Part shown: positions 56,976-64,000 of the stretch, piece after piece
How the letters are laid out: every line of letters begins with the position of its first letter
Position numbering within the stretch: position 1 is the first letter of the stretch
From: Gilliamella sp. ESL0443
GTDB taxonomy: Bacteria > Pseudomonadota > Gammaproteobacteria > Enterobacterales > Orbaceae
Reading direction: 5' to 3'
DNA: 64,000 nt
Assembly: GCF_019469165.1 (NCBI RefSeq)
Contig: NZ_CP048263.1
Span: 434,001-498,000, forward strand
The notes under the pieces: generated by a model
The model's database searches: none
The model's input: the letters and a program-made list of their open reading frames with translations, nothing else
Told to the model about the DNA's origin: nothing
Position numbers and translations under genes: made by a program

Positions 56976-59048
56976 ATGCGAAGTAGAACCATTGAATTAT
57001 GTAAAAAATTCATTTCAGTCGACTATCCATTAACTATTGAAATGCTTACAGAAGAGTTTCAAATTAGTGCTCGAACTATTCGTAATGAAATTCAAGAAAT
57101 TAATGAGTTTTTATCTAAAAGACATTTCACTTTAATTACTACTGTGCGTAGTAAAGGGTTTATCATCAATGCTGATCAAGAGCAGAAACAGCTGATTCAC
57201 GATGCGTTACTGGGTGTGCCATCCTCTACCGTTTTAAGCAAAGATGAGCGACAGTTTGATTTGTTATTGTCGATTGCTTTTGCTAAAACGCCTGTTATTT
57301 TAAGCCATAAAGAAGCGGTCTATTTCGTTTCAAAAAGTGTATTAGATGAAGATATTCGTAAAATCAAAGTACGATTAAAAAAATATGATATTGAATTAAT
57401 TAGCCAACCGAAGCAAGGGATGCAATTTGTTGGATTAGAGCGCTCGATTCGCTTAATGATGTATGAAGCTATTAACCAATTTGCCGGCAATTTAGAACTA
57501 GATAAGCCTTTACCTGAATTAAGCTCAATACAGCAACATTTGTTTAATTATATTCCTCAATCACTGATTGATAACTTATTGCAGTTAGCGCATCAAACTA
57601 TCAGTCAGATACATGATGAAATTTATGTCCAACAAATTGTGATTTTTACTGCTATTTGGCTTGTTCGTAATCAGCATCAACATCATCTGACAATGGTCAG
57701 GACTGACTTTAACAATAATGAACAAGGACAAATAGCGAACTTTATTCAGTTGGTGTGCCAGCACTTTGCGTTGCAGGTAAATTGGCAAGAACGCCAATAT
57801 ATCATTTACATGCTAGAGGCATTTAATACTAAGGATATCAATAATTATGTCGAATGGCTTAATGCGCAGTTATTAGCCATTAAATTAGTTAATTATGTGG
57901 AAGAAAAAACGCTAATCCCGTTTTCAACTAAACAAGAACAGTTATATGAAAACCTTTGTAAGCACTTAGCCGGGCTGATTGCCAGAGTGAGTAATAATAT
58001 TCATATTATTAATCCATTGCTCGATAGTATTAAACAAAATTACGGTGAAATTCATGCTGCGATTACCACTTTTATGCATGAACTTGAAACAAAACTTAGC
58101 CATAAGATTTCCGATGATGAAATTGCTTTTTTGACAATTCATTTTTCAACCTTTGCCAGTGCCATTAACCAAGATCGTAGTTACTATTTTAAAGCAGTGG
58201 TGTTGTGTTGTCATGGTATAGCAACTTCTAATCTGCTGGCACAGACACTTAAAGAGTTTTTTAGTATAGATGTATTAGCAATCTTAGGGCGTAACGATTT
58301 GAATTTGTTGGAGCAACTTGATTTTGATTTAATATTTTCTACCTTTCCTTTGCAACATTTTGCTCATCCAGTATTAGTTTTAGAACCCATATTAAAAGAA
58401 AAAAATCATCCTATCATTAAAGATTTTTTAACTAAACATCGTGCTAATCAACGTATCAATTACCTAACGGATGCAACGGATCTGTTCTATTCACTTGTTA
58501 ATTTAATTAAAGAAAGTGGCGGTATTGTGTCCGAGCCTATCTATAACCAACTTGAAAAGTGTTTAGCTCTCAATAATCTTAAAATCAATAAAAGGAAAAT
58601 CCAGCCTATGTTGAAAGATATTCTTACTGATGATGACATTTTATTACATCAAGACTGCCATGATTGGCGAAAGGCTATCCAAATTGCTGCTGAACCATTA
58701 TTAAAAAAACAGTTTATTTTACCTTCTTACGTCGATGCCATGATCACATCGGTTGAACAATATGGTCCTTATATTGTGATTGGTAAAAATTTAGCTTTAG
58801 CGCATGCTCGACCTGAAGACGGAGTAAATCAATTAGGTTTGAGCGTAGTGACGATGGGCCGCCCAGTAGATTTTGGTAATGATGAAATGGGGCCAGTGAA
58901 AATTATATTTTGTTTAGCCGCTATCGATTCGTTTTCTCATCTCAACATTATGCGCAGTTTGATTGAATTAATTAATGATGAACAAAAACTGGAGCGTTTA
59001 ACCAACTGTCATAGTGTAGCGCAATTTAAGTCAATTTTATTTAATTAG
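56976..59048 (+). CDS. PRD-containing PTS-regulated transcriptional activator with EIIB and EIIA domains
   Basis: A 690-residue MtlR/LicR-type regulator. N-terminal DNA-binding HTH (LTIEMLTEEFQISARTIRNEIQEIN, residues 18-42) and a second HTH-like part are followed by two PTS regulation domains (about residues 180-400). An EIIB-like domain has VVLCCHGIATSNLLAQTL near residue 408, and a C-terminal EIIA-2 (ascorbate type) domain has the phosphorylatable His in LALAHARPEDGVNQLGLSV near residue 610. It should sense the phosphorylation state of its transporter and activate the operon downstream. No separate EIIA gene is present, so its EIIA domain may also donate phosphate to the transporter. Confidence 0.92.
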   Translation: MRSRTIELCKKFISVDYPLTIEMLTEEFQISARTIRNEIQEINEFLSKRHFTLITTVRSKGFIINADQEQKQLIHDALLGVPSSTVLSKDERQFDLLLSIAFAKTPVILSHKEAVYFVSKSVLDEDIRKIKVRLKKYDIELISQPKQGMQFVGLERSIRLMMYEAINQFAGNLELDKPLPELSSIQQHLFNYIPQSLIDNLLQLAHQTISQIHDEIYVQQIVIFTAIWLVRNQHQHHLTMVRTDFNNNEQGQIANFIQLVCQHFALQVNWQERQYIIYMLEAFNTKDINNYVEWLNAQLLAIKLVNYVEEKTLIPFSTKQEQLYENLCKHLAGLIARVSNNIHIINPLLDSIKQNYGEIHAAITTFMHELETKLSHKISDDEIAFLTIHFSTFASAINQDRSYYFKAVVLCCHGIATSNLLAQTLKEFFSIDVLAILGRNDLNLLEQLDFDLIFSTFPLQHFAHPVLVLEPILKEKNHPIIKDFLTKHRANQRINYLTDATDLFYSLVNLIKESGGIVSEPIYNQLEKCLALNNLKINKRKIQPMLKDILTDDDILLHQDCHDWRKAIQIAAEPLLKKQFILPSYVDAMITSVEQYGPYIVIGKNLALAHARPEDGVNQLGLSVVTMGRPVDFGNDEMGPVKIIFCLAAIDSFSHLNIMRSLIELINDEQKLERLTNCHSVAQFKSILFN

Positions 59049-59090
59049 GCAAAATCGGATTAAATACCTAAATCTGAAGGAGAATAGAAC

Positions 59091-59393
59091 ATGAGTAATT
59101 TAACCATTATATTTGTTTGTGGTGCAGGGTTAGGCAGTAGTTTTGCTGCACAAATGGCAACCGAAGATGTTTTAAAAGCTAAAGGTATTGACGCTAAATT
59201 AGATCATACCGATATTTCATCAGCAGCCTCAACTAAAGCCGATATCATCATTACAGCCGAAAATTTCCGCCCTCAGTTTGCTAAATTCAATATCAGTGAA
59301 CAAACCGCAGTGGTCTATCTTAAAAATATAGTATCTAAAGCGGAAATTGATGAGAAGTTAAGTCCAATATTGCAACAAAAGGGATTGCTTTAA
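59091..59393 (+). CDS. PTS EIIB component, ascorbate/galactitol type (UlaB-like)
   Basis: A 100-residue soluble EIIB. The phosphocysteine loop FVCGAGLGSSFAAQM is near residue 9, and the fold then follows VLKAKGIDAKLDHTDISSAASTKADIIITAENF. It carries phosphate from EIIA to the sugar entering through the EIIC encoded 21 bp downstream. A GAAGGAG ribosome-binding site precedes it. Confidence 0.93.
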   Translation: MSNLTIIFVCGAGLGSSFAAQMATEDVLKAKGIDAKLDHTDISSAASTKADIIITAENFRPQFAKFNISEQTAVVYLKNIVSKAEIDEKLSPILQQKGLL

Positions 59394-59414
59394 ATCCATT
59401 AGAAGGAGAATACC

Positions 59415-60704
59415 ATGAATGTGATTAACTTTATTATCGACAATATTTTAACTCAAGCTTCGATAACCATTAGCTTAATTGCTATGTTTGGGTTGATTTT
59501 ACAACGTAAATCTGTTGGACAAATTATTTCAGGCTCACTGAAAACCTTATTGGGTTTTCAAGTGCTCAATGCCGGGTCAAGTATTATTGTGGGAAGTTTA
59601 ACCTATTTCGGTCATATTTTTACCGCTGGATTTGATATGCAAGGCATTATTCCTTCTATTGAAGCGATTAACGGGCAAGCAATGAATCAGTTAGGATTAG
59701 GCCGTGATATTGCACTAACATTTTTGATGATCTTTATTTTTAACATCCTTATTGCTCGTTTTACCCGTTGGAAATATATTTTTCTAACAGGGCAGGCCAT
59801 TTTATGGATGGCAACAATGACAACGGTATTTGGTAGTTTTGCCGGATTGTCTGGGGTAACACTAATTTTGGTTGGCGGTTTTATTGGTGCACTTTTTGCT
59901 GTATTTATGCCGGCCATTGCCCAACCCATTATTCGTAAAGTGACAGGATCAAATGACATTGCATTAGGACACTTTTGTACAATCGGTTATTTATTCGAGG
60001 CTGGTGTAGCTTATCTGGTAGGGGAGCGAGGTGAAAACAAGCGCTCAATTGAAGATATGAAGTTGCCTAAGTCATTTGAATTTTTGCAAGATACTTATTT
60101 ATCCGTCATGGTGGTTATGATCCCACTTTATATTATTACCGCTCTTTTCGCCGGTGAAGCGTATGCTTCAACCTTATCCGGCAGTCAAAATTACGTCATT
60201 TACGCCTTTACCCAAGCGATAATTTTTGTCGTCGGAATCTATGTATTACTTGCCGGTGTGAGGTTATTACTCGGTGAAATTGTGCCGGCATTTAGAGGAA
60301 TTGCCATGAAAGTTGTTCCGAATGCAATTCCGGCGCTTGATTGTCCAGTATTTTTCCCATATAGCCCTAATGCAGTTATCTTAGGTTTTATTACGACATC
60401 TATAGGTACAGTGATTGCAATGTTGACTTTACCGGCATTCGGATTGGCGATGATTTTACCGGGAATGTTAACCAACTTTTTTGCTGGTGGAACGGCAGGT
60501 ATCTTTGGTAATGCAGTTGGTGGTCGCCGTGGGGCGCTTATCGGCGGTATTGCTCATGGGATATTCATTACGCTGTTGCCAGCATTACTTGTCACCATTT
60601 TTAATCAAATGGGGTTTATCAATGCAACAGCAACTGATGTTGATACTGTCACAGTGGCACTGCTTTATGCGTGGATATTAAGCCCAATATTGAAGCACTT
60701 TTAG
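59415..60704 (+). CDS. PTS EIIC component, UlaA/SgaT family
   Basis: A 429-residue permease with about 11 hydrophobic segments. The UlaA-type features are LKTLLGFQVLNAGSSIIVGSL, AIGHFCTIGYLFEAGVAYLVG-like (here ALGHFCTIGYLFEAGVAYL), VVPNAIPALDCPVFFPYSPNAVILGFI and FFAGGTAGIFGNAVGGRRGALIGGIAHGI. In E. coli UlaA takes up ascorbate, but the aldolase and kinase here argue for a different sugar. The last 34 bases overlap an upstream frame of the next gene. Confidence 0.93.
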   Translation: MNVINFIIDNILTQASITISLIAMFGLILQRKSVGQIISGSLKTLLGFQVLNAGSSIIVGSLTYFGHIFTAGFDMQGIIPSIEAINGQAMNQLGLGRDIALTFLMIFIFNILIARFTRWKYIFLTGQAILWMATMTTVFGSFAGLSGVTLILVGGFIGALFAVFMPAIAQPIIRKVTGSNDIALGHFCTIGYLFEAGVAYLVGERGENKRSIEDMKLPKSFEFLQDTYLSVMVVMIPLYIITALFAGEAYASTLSGSQNYVIYAFTQAIIFVVGIYVLLAGVRLLLGEIVPAFRGIAMKVVPNAIPALDCPVFFPYSPNAVILGFITTSIGTVIAMLTLPAFGLAMILPGMLTNFFAGGTAGIFGNAVGGRRGALIGGIAHGIFITLLPALLVTIFNQMGFINATATDVDTVTVALLYAWILSPILKHF

Positions 60705-60718
60705 TTGAGGAGTATGAC

Positions 60719-61126
60719 ATGTTTAACTTTTTTAAAAAAAAGGCGCCTAAAACAAATTTAGCCCCCGACTCAGAGGTTAAAAGCAGTCTGACAGCACAGC
60801 AAATGGAACAGATTGAGCAAAAAATTAACCAATTATTACAGCAGCTCGAAAAGAACGAAGACTTACTGATGTTAGCCTCATCATGTGAACAAATCGGCCT
60901 GCTTTATCATCAATTAAATCATATTGATTTGGCTATTGAGTATTTAGAAAAGAGCCAACAGCATAAGAAATCAATTGGCGACGGTTATAAAACATTAATG
61001 AATTTGTATAACTCTAAGCGAGCTCAAGCCGCTCAGCATGGCTCATTGGCTGATATCGATATTTGGATGAACAAAATGGATGCTATGCGTAATATTGCTA
61101 AACAGATGACTATTCAACGAGATTAA
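60719..61126 (+). CDS. Small helical (TPR-like) protein in the PTS operon
   Basis: 135 residues, strongly helical: FNFFKKKAPKT at the N-terminus, a Gln/Glu-rich helix (AQQMEQIEQKINQLLQQLEKNEDLLMLASSCEQIGLLYHQL), then HIDLAIEYLEKSQQHKKSIGDGYKTLMNLYNSKRAQAAQ. Its AEYLEKSLxxxxxIGD-like pattern suggests a TPR pair. I chose ATG 60719, eight bases after TTGAGGAG; the open frame from GTG 60671 overlaps the EIIC gene. I do not recognise a function. Its place between transporter and aldolase suggests an accessory or regulatory subunit. Confidence 0.72.
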   Translation: MFNFFKKKAPKTNLAPDSEVKSSLTAQQMEQIEQKINQLLQQLEKNEDLLMLASSCEQIGLLYHQLNHIDLAIEYLEKSQQHKKSIGDGYKTLMNLYNSKRAQAAQHGSLADIDIWMNKMDAMRNIAKQMTIQRD

Positions 61127-61137
61127 AGGAAATAATT

Positions 61138-61995
61138 ATGTACACCACACTTAAAGATGTAACTTTATTAGCCCAAAAATTAAATTTCACTGTTGGTGCG
61201 TTTAATACGCATAATTTAGAAATGTTACCTGCGATGTTACAGGCTGCAAAAGAGGTTGGCGCACCAATTATCATCCAAACAAGCGTTGATACTGCAAGGT
61301 ATATTGGCTTTAAAGTTTTAGTTAATGCAGTAAAAGCTATTGTAGATGAAGAGATAGTGGATGCGGTATTACACCTCGATCATGCTAAAAATTTTGATGA
61401 TATAAAACAAGCAATTGATAGTGGATTCACTTCGGTTATGTTTGATGGCTCTTCACTACCATTTAAAGAAAATATATTAAAAACCCGTGCAGTGGTTGAA
61501 TATGCTCATGCTCATGGTGTATCAGTTGAAGGAGAATTAGGAACAATCGGGGGGACCGAAGAGGGAATTCATGTTGATGTTAACGATAAAGTTTATACCA
61601 AACCGGAAGATGCACTGGCATTTGTAAAAGCAACGGGAATTGATGCTTTAGCCATTGCTATAGGTACTAATCATGGACAATTTAAGTCAAAAACAGAGGT
61701 AAATATACCGTTATTGAAAGAAATTCATGCTATGGTTGATATTCCTTTGGTCATTCACGGTGGAACAGGGGTCAAAGAGGAGGACTATCCGGAACTGATT
61801 AATAACGGTATTCGTAAATTTAATGTTGGCACGGAGTTATTAGTTAACTGGACACAAGTTGCAAAAGATAAATTTGCCCAAACTGAAATTAATCGATCAT
61901 TACGTCATAATATTATTCCAGCTAATGAGGCCGTGAAAGAAATAGTGAAGCATAAAATGCGTTTATTTCTTAACAGTAATAAATGTCTAAACTAA
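61138..61995 (+). CDS. Class II ketose-bisphosphate aldolase (KbaY/GatY/FbaA-like)
   Basis: A 285-residue zinc-dependent aldolase that splits a ketose-1,6-bisphosphate into dihydroxyacetone phosphate and an aldehyde. Visible parts are VGAFNTHNLEMLPAMLQAA, the catalytic/zinc block VLHLDHAKNFDDI near residue 80, SVMFDGSSLPFKENI, VEGELGTIGGTEEG, AIAIGTNHGQF and zinc/phosphate residues in LVIHGGTGVKEEDY. Whether tagatose-, fructose- or another bisphosphate is the substrate cannot be decided. AAAGGAA ribosome-binding site; 11 bp after the small helical gene. Confidence 0.92.
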   Translation: MYTTLKDVTLLAQKLNFTVGAFNTHNLEMLPAMLQAAKEVGAPIIIQTSVDTARYIGFKVLVNAVKAIVDEEIVDAVLHLDHAKNFDDIKQAIDSGFTSVMFDGSSLPFKENILKTRAVVEYAHAHGVSVEGELGTIGGTEEGIHVDVNDKVYTKPEDALAFVKATGIDALAIAIGTNHGQFKSKTEVNIPLLKEIHAMVDIPLVIHGGTGVKEEDYPELINNGIRKFNVGTELLVNWTQVAKDKFAQTEINRSLRHNIIPANEAVKEIVKHKMRLFLNSNKCLN

Positions 61996-62011
61996 GAGGA
62001 GGCGAGTTGAT

Positions 62012-62620
62012 ATGCGTAAATATCTAATTTTACTCGCTGGTTGCCCCTGTACAGGAAAGACTTATCTGGTTAATAAATTGCAACAACAATTTACAGACAG
62101 TTTTGTGATAACACCCGATGAGGCTAAAGTTTTATATGCTGACTCTGTCGGTTTCAATTCGAAAGCTGAAAAGCAGGCGCTTGAGCACAAAGTTTGGCAT
62201 TTTTATTATGGTGTTTTACAACTGTATATGGATGCTGGTAAACACGTTATTATTTCTGAGTATCCCTTTAGTGATAAGCAGAAACACCGGTTGAGTGAGT
62301 TGGCGCAAAAGTATCATTATCAAGTGATCACAATTCGCTTAATTGCTGATTTTGAGGTGTTATGGCAACGTCGTTATCAACGAGACCGCTCACCGGAACG
62401 GCATTTGAGTCATATTATGCAGCACTATCACTATGGAGATAAACTTGAAGATCGTAGTTTGGCCGACGATTTAGTCACTAAATCACAATTTTATCAAATC
62501 TGTCAAACTAGAAAGTACGACGAGTTTGCTTTGGGGCAATTGCTCGAAGTGGATGTTACCCATTTTAATCAAGTTGATTATTCGGGTTTATTGGAAAAAT
62601 TGAAGCAAATCGTTAAATAG
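62012..62620 (+). CDS. P-loop kinase/AAA-type ATPase of the PTS operon
   Basis: A 202-residue protein with Walker A GCPCTGKT at residues 10-17, a candidate Walker B/catalytic VIISEYPFSDKQK, and an Arg-rich lid (LWQRRYQRDRSPERHLSH). It resembles small-molecule kinases of the zeta-toxin/chloramphenicol-phosphotransferase type. As the last gene of a PTS-aldolase operon it is a good candidate for phosphorylating the sugar phosphate to a bisphosphate before aldol cleavage. That role is inference. GAGGAGG lies nine bases before the ATG. Confidence 0.78.
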   Translation: MRKYLILLAGCPCTGKTYLVNKLQQQFTDSFVITPDEAKVLYADSVGFNSKAEKQALEHKVWHFYYGVLQLYMDAGKHVIISEYPFSDKQKHRLSELAQKYHYQVITIRLIADFEVLWQRRYQRDRSPERHLSHIMQHYHYGDKLEDRSLADDLVTKSQFYQICQTRKYDEFALGQLLEVDVTHFNQVDYSGLLEKLKQIVK

Positions 62621-62638
62621 TAATTTTATTAGATCATC

Positions 62639-62664
62639 AATGCCGATTAACGTTAATCGGCATT
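62639..62664 (+). terminator. Terminator-like palindrome after the PTS operon
   Basis: A perfect 26-bp palindrome (13-base arms AATGCCGATTAAC / GTTAATCGGCATT) followed by a modest T-rich stretch (ATATTT). Confidence 0.7.
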
Positions 62665-62858
62665 ATATTTAGGGTGATAAGCAAATAAATCAGATTTGAT
62701 TGTAGGAATAGGCAGTTACGGATCAATAGTGAAATAGGTTAGTTTTATATCTTCGTTTATCTTCTCAATAACATTTTAAATACAAAAAATTCTTTTAATT
62801 TAGCAATCAAAGATTATGATAAGCCATTTCTAATCAGTCAAGTTGAATGAGCTAAACA

Positions 62859-63269
62859 ATGAAAAGACTGCTATTTATTTTTATTGTTTTTATGTTTGTA
62901 GTAAATGCTAAGCCTCATTTGGATCATGAAAATTATGGCAAGTGGGAGATGTTGACCGAGTTAAATAATAAAAATGTGATTTATGAGCCTTGTTATTGCG
63001 GTAATCGTTTTATAAATTATCAAAAAGGTAAACTGGATGATTATACCGGGCAAGAAATGATTTCATGTGAGATAAAATCGAGCTACTTTAAAGACGGCAA
63101 ATAATTTATCGATTTAGAATCAAAATGTAGCTACTCTGATAGCATAAGTTATGAAGTTAAGGATGAAAATACCTTAATTTGGCATTTATACAATTCAATT
63201 TCTTTAGTAATGACTAATCAGCCCGATAAGTTTGACAAGGTCTTTGAAACATGTGATGAGAGACAGTAA
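62859..63269 (+). pseudogene. Small secreted protein gene interrupted by one in-frame stop
   Basis: ATG 62859 opens an 81-codon ORF with a signal peptide (KRLLFIFIVFMFVVNA) that ends at TAA 63102-63104. The same frame then stays open for 54 more codons (FIDLESKCSYSDSISYEV ... FDKVFETCDERQ) to TAA 63267. Both halves look like one protein: Cys residues occur in each part (CYCGNRF and SCEIKSS before the stop, SKCSYSD and ETCDERQ after it) and composition is alike. The simplest reading is a 136-codon gene with a recent nonsense mutation; a deliberately short product or stop readthrough is less likely. No family recognised. Confidence 0.6.
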
Positions 63270-63343
63270 AGCTATTAACATTTATCTCTATCAAGTCAAA
63301 GGTCAATACCGACACAATGGTGTCGGCACGATTATTTTACTTT

Positions 63344-64000
63344 TTAGCTTTTGATTAGATCAACTTCAATACCTAACCCTTTTGCTACACCTGAACCATA
63401 ATCGGGATGGACTTTATAGAAGTGTTTAAGCTGTCTAATTTGAATATCACGATCGACGTTTTTCATCGAAGTGACAATATTATCAAGAAGCAGTTGTTTT
63501 TGATCTGGACGCATTAAATTAAATAATGCACGTGGGTGCGAATAGTAATCACCATCAACACGATGATCGTGTTTATCCATTGTGCCGGCAGGGACATGCA
63601 TCGGTGGCTCAGCATACTGCGGTTGTTGTTTAGGTGCACTATCAACACTATTTGGTTCATAGTTTGGTGCATTATCTGGCGTATAAAAGCGCATAGCTCC
63701 GTCACGTTGATAATTGTGTACCGGACATTTAGGTGCATTGATTGGTAATTGTTGGTAGTTTGTACCGATACGATAACGGTGCGCATCAGCATAAGCAAAT
63801 ATTCGCCCTTGTAACATTTTATCCGGTGATAAGCCAATACCAGGTACAATATTACTTGGTTCAAATGCAGATTGTTCTACTTCAGCAAAATAGTTTTCCG
63901 GATTACGGTTAAGCTCCATAACACCGACTTCAATAAGCGGAAACTGTTTTTGCGACCAAACTTTTGTGACATCAAATGGGTTTTCTGGGTGGTTATTGGC
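63344..64000 (-). CDS. katA: Catalase (monofunctional, heme), C-terminal part; 5' end outside window
   Basis: The frame is open from the right edge, 27 codons upstream of the internal ATG at 63919, so only the last 218 codons are present. The fragment begins [55 protein letters not shown]. The proximal heme-ligand region [23 protein letters not shown], with the heme-binding Tyr in [10 protein letters not shown], is intact. The remainder is the catalase immune-responsive C-terminal domain of a small-subunit (about 480-residue) catalase. The symbol katA is by family; katE-type tails are absent. Confidence 0.92.
   Translation of the reverse strand, partial: ANNHPENPFDVTKVWSQKQFPLIEVGVMELNRNPENYFAEVEQSAFEPSNIVPGIGLSPDKMLQGRIFAYADAHRYRIGTNYQQLPINAPKCPVHNYQRDGAMRFYTPDNAPNYEPNSVDSAPKQQPQYAEPPMHVPAGTMDKHDHRVDGDYYSHPRALFNLMRPDQKQLLLDNIVTSMKNVDRDIQIRQLKHFYKVHPDYGSGVAKGLGIEVDLIKS

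Noticed and set aside
59415-60704. PTS operon as the ascorbate (ula/sga) operon
   Set aside because: EIIB and EIIC are Ula-like, but the lactonase, decarboxylase and epimerase genes are missing and a bisphosphate aldolase is present instead.
63309-63326. Hairpin CCGACAC-AATG-GTGTCGG after katA as an intrinsic terminator
   Set aside because: The stem is good and the position right, but neither side has a convincing T-run, so I did not list it as a feature.

Overview
The window is AT-rich gammaproteobacterial chromosome. Its gene sets and orders are enterobacterial (aroK-damX-dam-rpe-gph-trpS, mtlA-mtlD-mtlR, glmU-glmS, rnr-rlmB, thiM/thiD behind a TPP riboswitch, menaquinone-type hemG, rlmL, typA). 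Base composition is much lower in GC than Escherichia. A low-GC relative such as the Orbaceae (Gilliamella and kin, insect-gut symbionts) fits best. That placement is inference from gene content and composition, not a database result. I see no insertion sequence, prophage, CRISPR array, rRNA or tRNA.

Layout. 1-7.3 kb: end of gor, an MHS-type transporter, tag, a YdcF-like protein, mnmE, and a DHA2-type transporter with an M20 amidohydrolase. 7.7-10.5 kb: a CopZ-like protein and a riboswitch-controlled thiM-thiE-thiD thiamine salvage operon. 10.5-17.8 kb: trkA, the aroK-damX-dam-rpe-gph-trpS cluster (without aroB) and an arabinose-5-phosphate isomerase. 18-20 kb: a LysE-type exporter and an LTA-synthase-like sulfatase-fold membrane protein. 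20.2-29.7 kb: a nine-gene iron uptake locus of the FetMP/P19 type (FTR1 permease, P19, DUF2318 protein, three FtsX-like permeases, two ABC ATPases, DUF4418 protein). It is preceded by a Fur-box-like site and headed by an exported nitroreductase-like protein. 29.7-33.7 kb: yceF, a GNAT protein, a universal stress protein, a candidate small RNA, and rlmL. 33.9-37.7 kb: mannitol operon with two palindromic CRP sites. 37.8-48.6 kb: a lipoprotein, a small membrane protein, glmS/glmU, hemG, typA, a RnfB-like ferredoxin, fhs and sohB. 48.6-53 kb: the most unusual region. It holds two tandem paralogous exported proteins with conserved tandem promoters and a conserved short upstream ORF. In both, an open frame encodes a long N-terminal extension but has no ATG/GTG/TTG start. 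The second copy also has an exact 12-bp GATC array. 53-56.8 kb: rnr, rlmB and an unknown gene. 57-62.7 kb: a PTS operon with a PRD/EIIB/EIIA activator, Ula-type EIIB and EIIC, a small helical protein, a class II aldolase and a P-loop kinase. 62.8-64 kb: a secreted-protein gene interrupted by an in-frame stop, and the 3' part of a catalase gene.

Working together. The iron locus would bind ferric/ferrous iron in the periplasm (P19), import it through FTR1 and use the DUF2318/ABC-like modules, with the nitroreductase-like protein a possible added redox partner. The late PTS operon reads as uptake and phosphorylation of a sugar, a second phosphorylation by the kinase, and aldol cleavage. The EIIA activity may be supplied by the regulator itself. 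A short repeat with core GTTGAGGAGCGGGGTTTTT occurs in six intergenic places, always on the + strand whatever the direction of the flanking genes.
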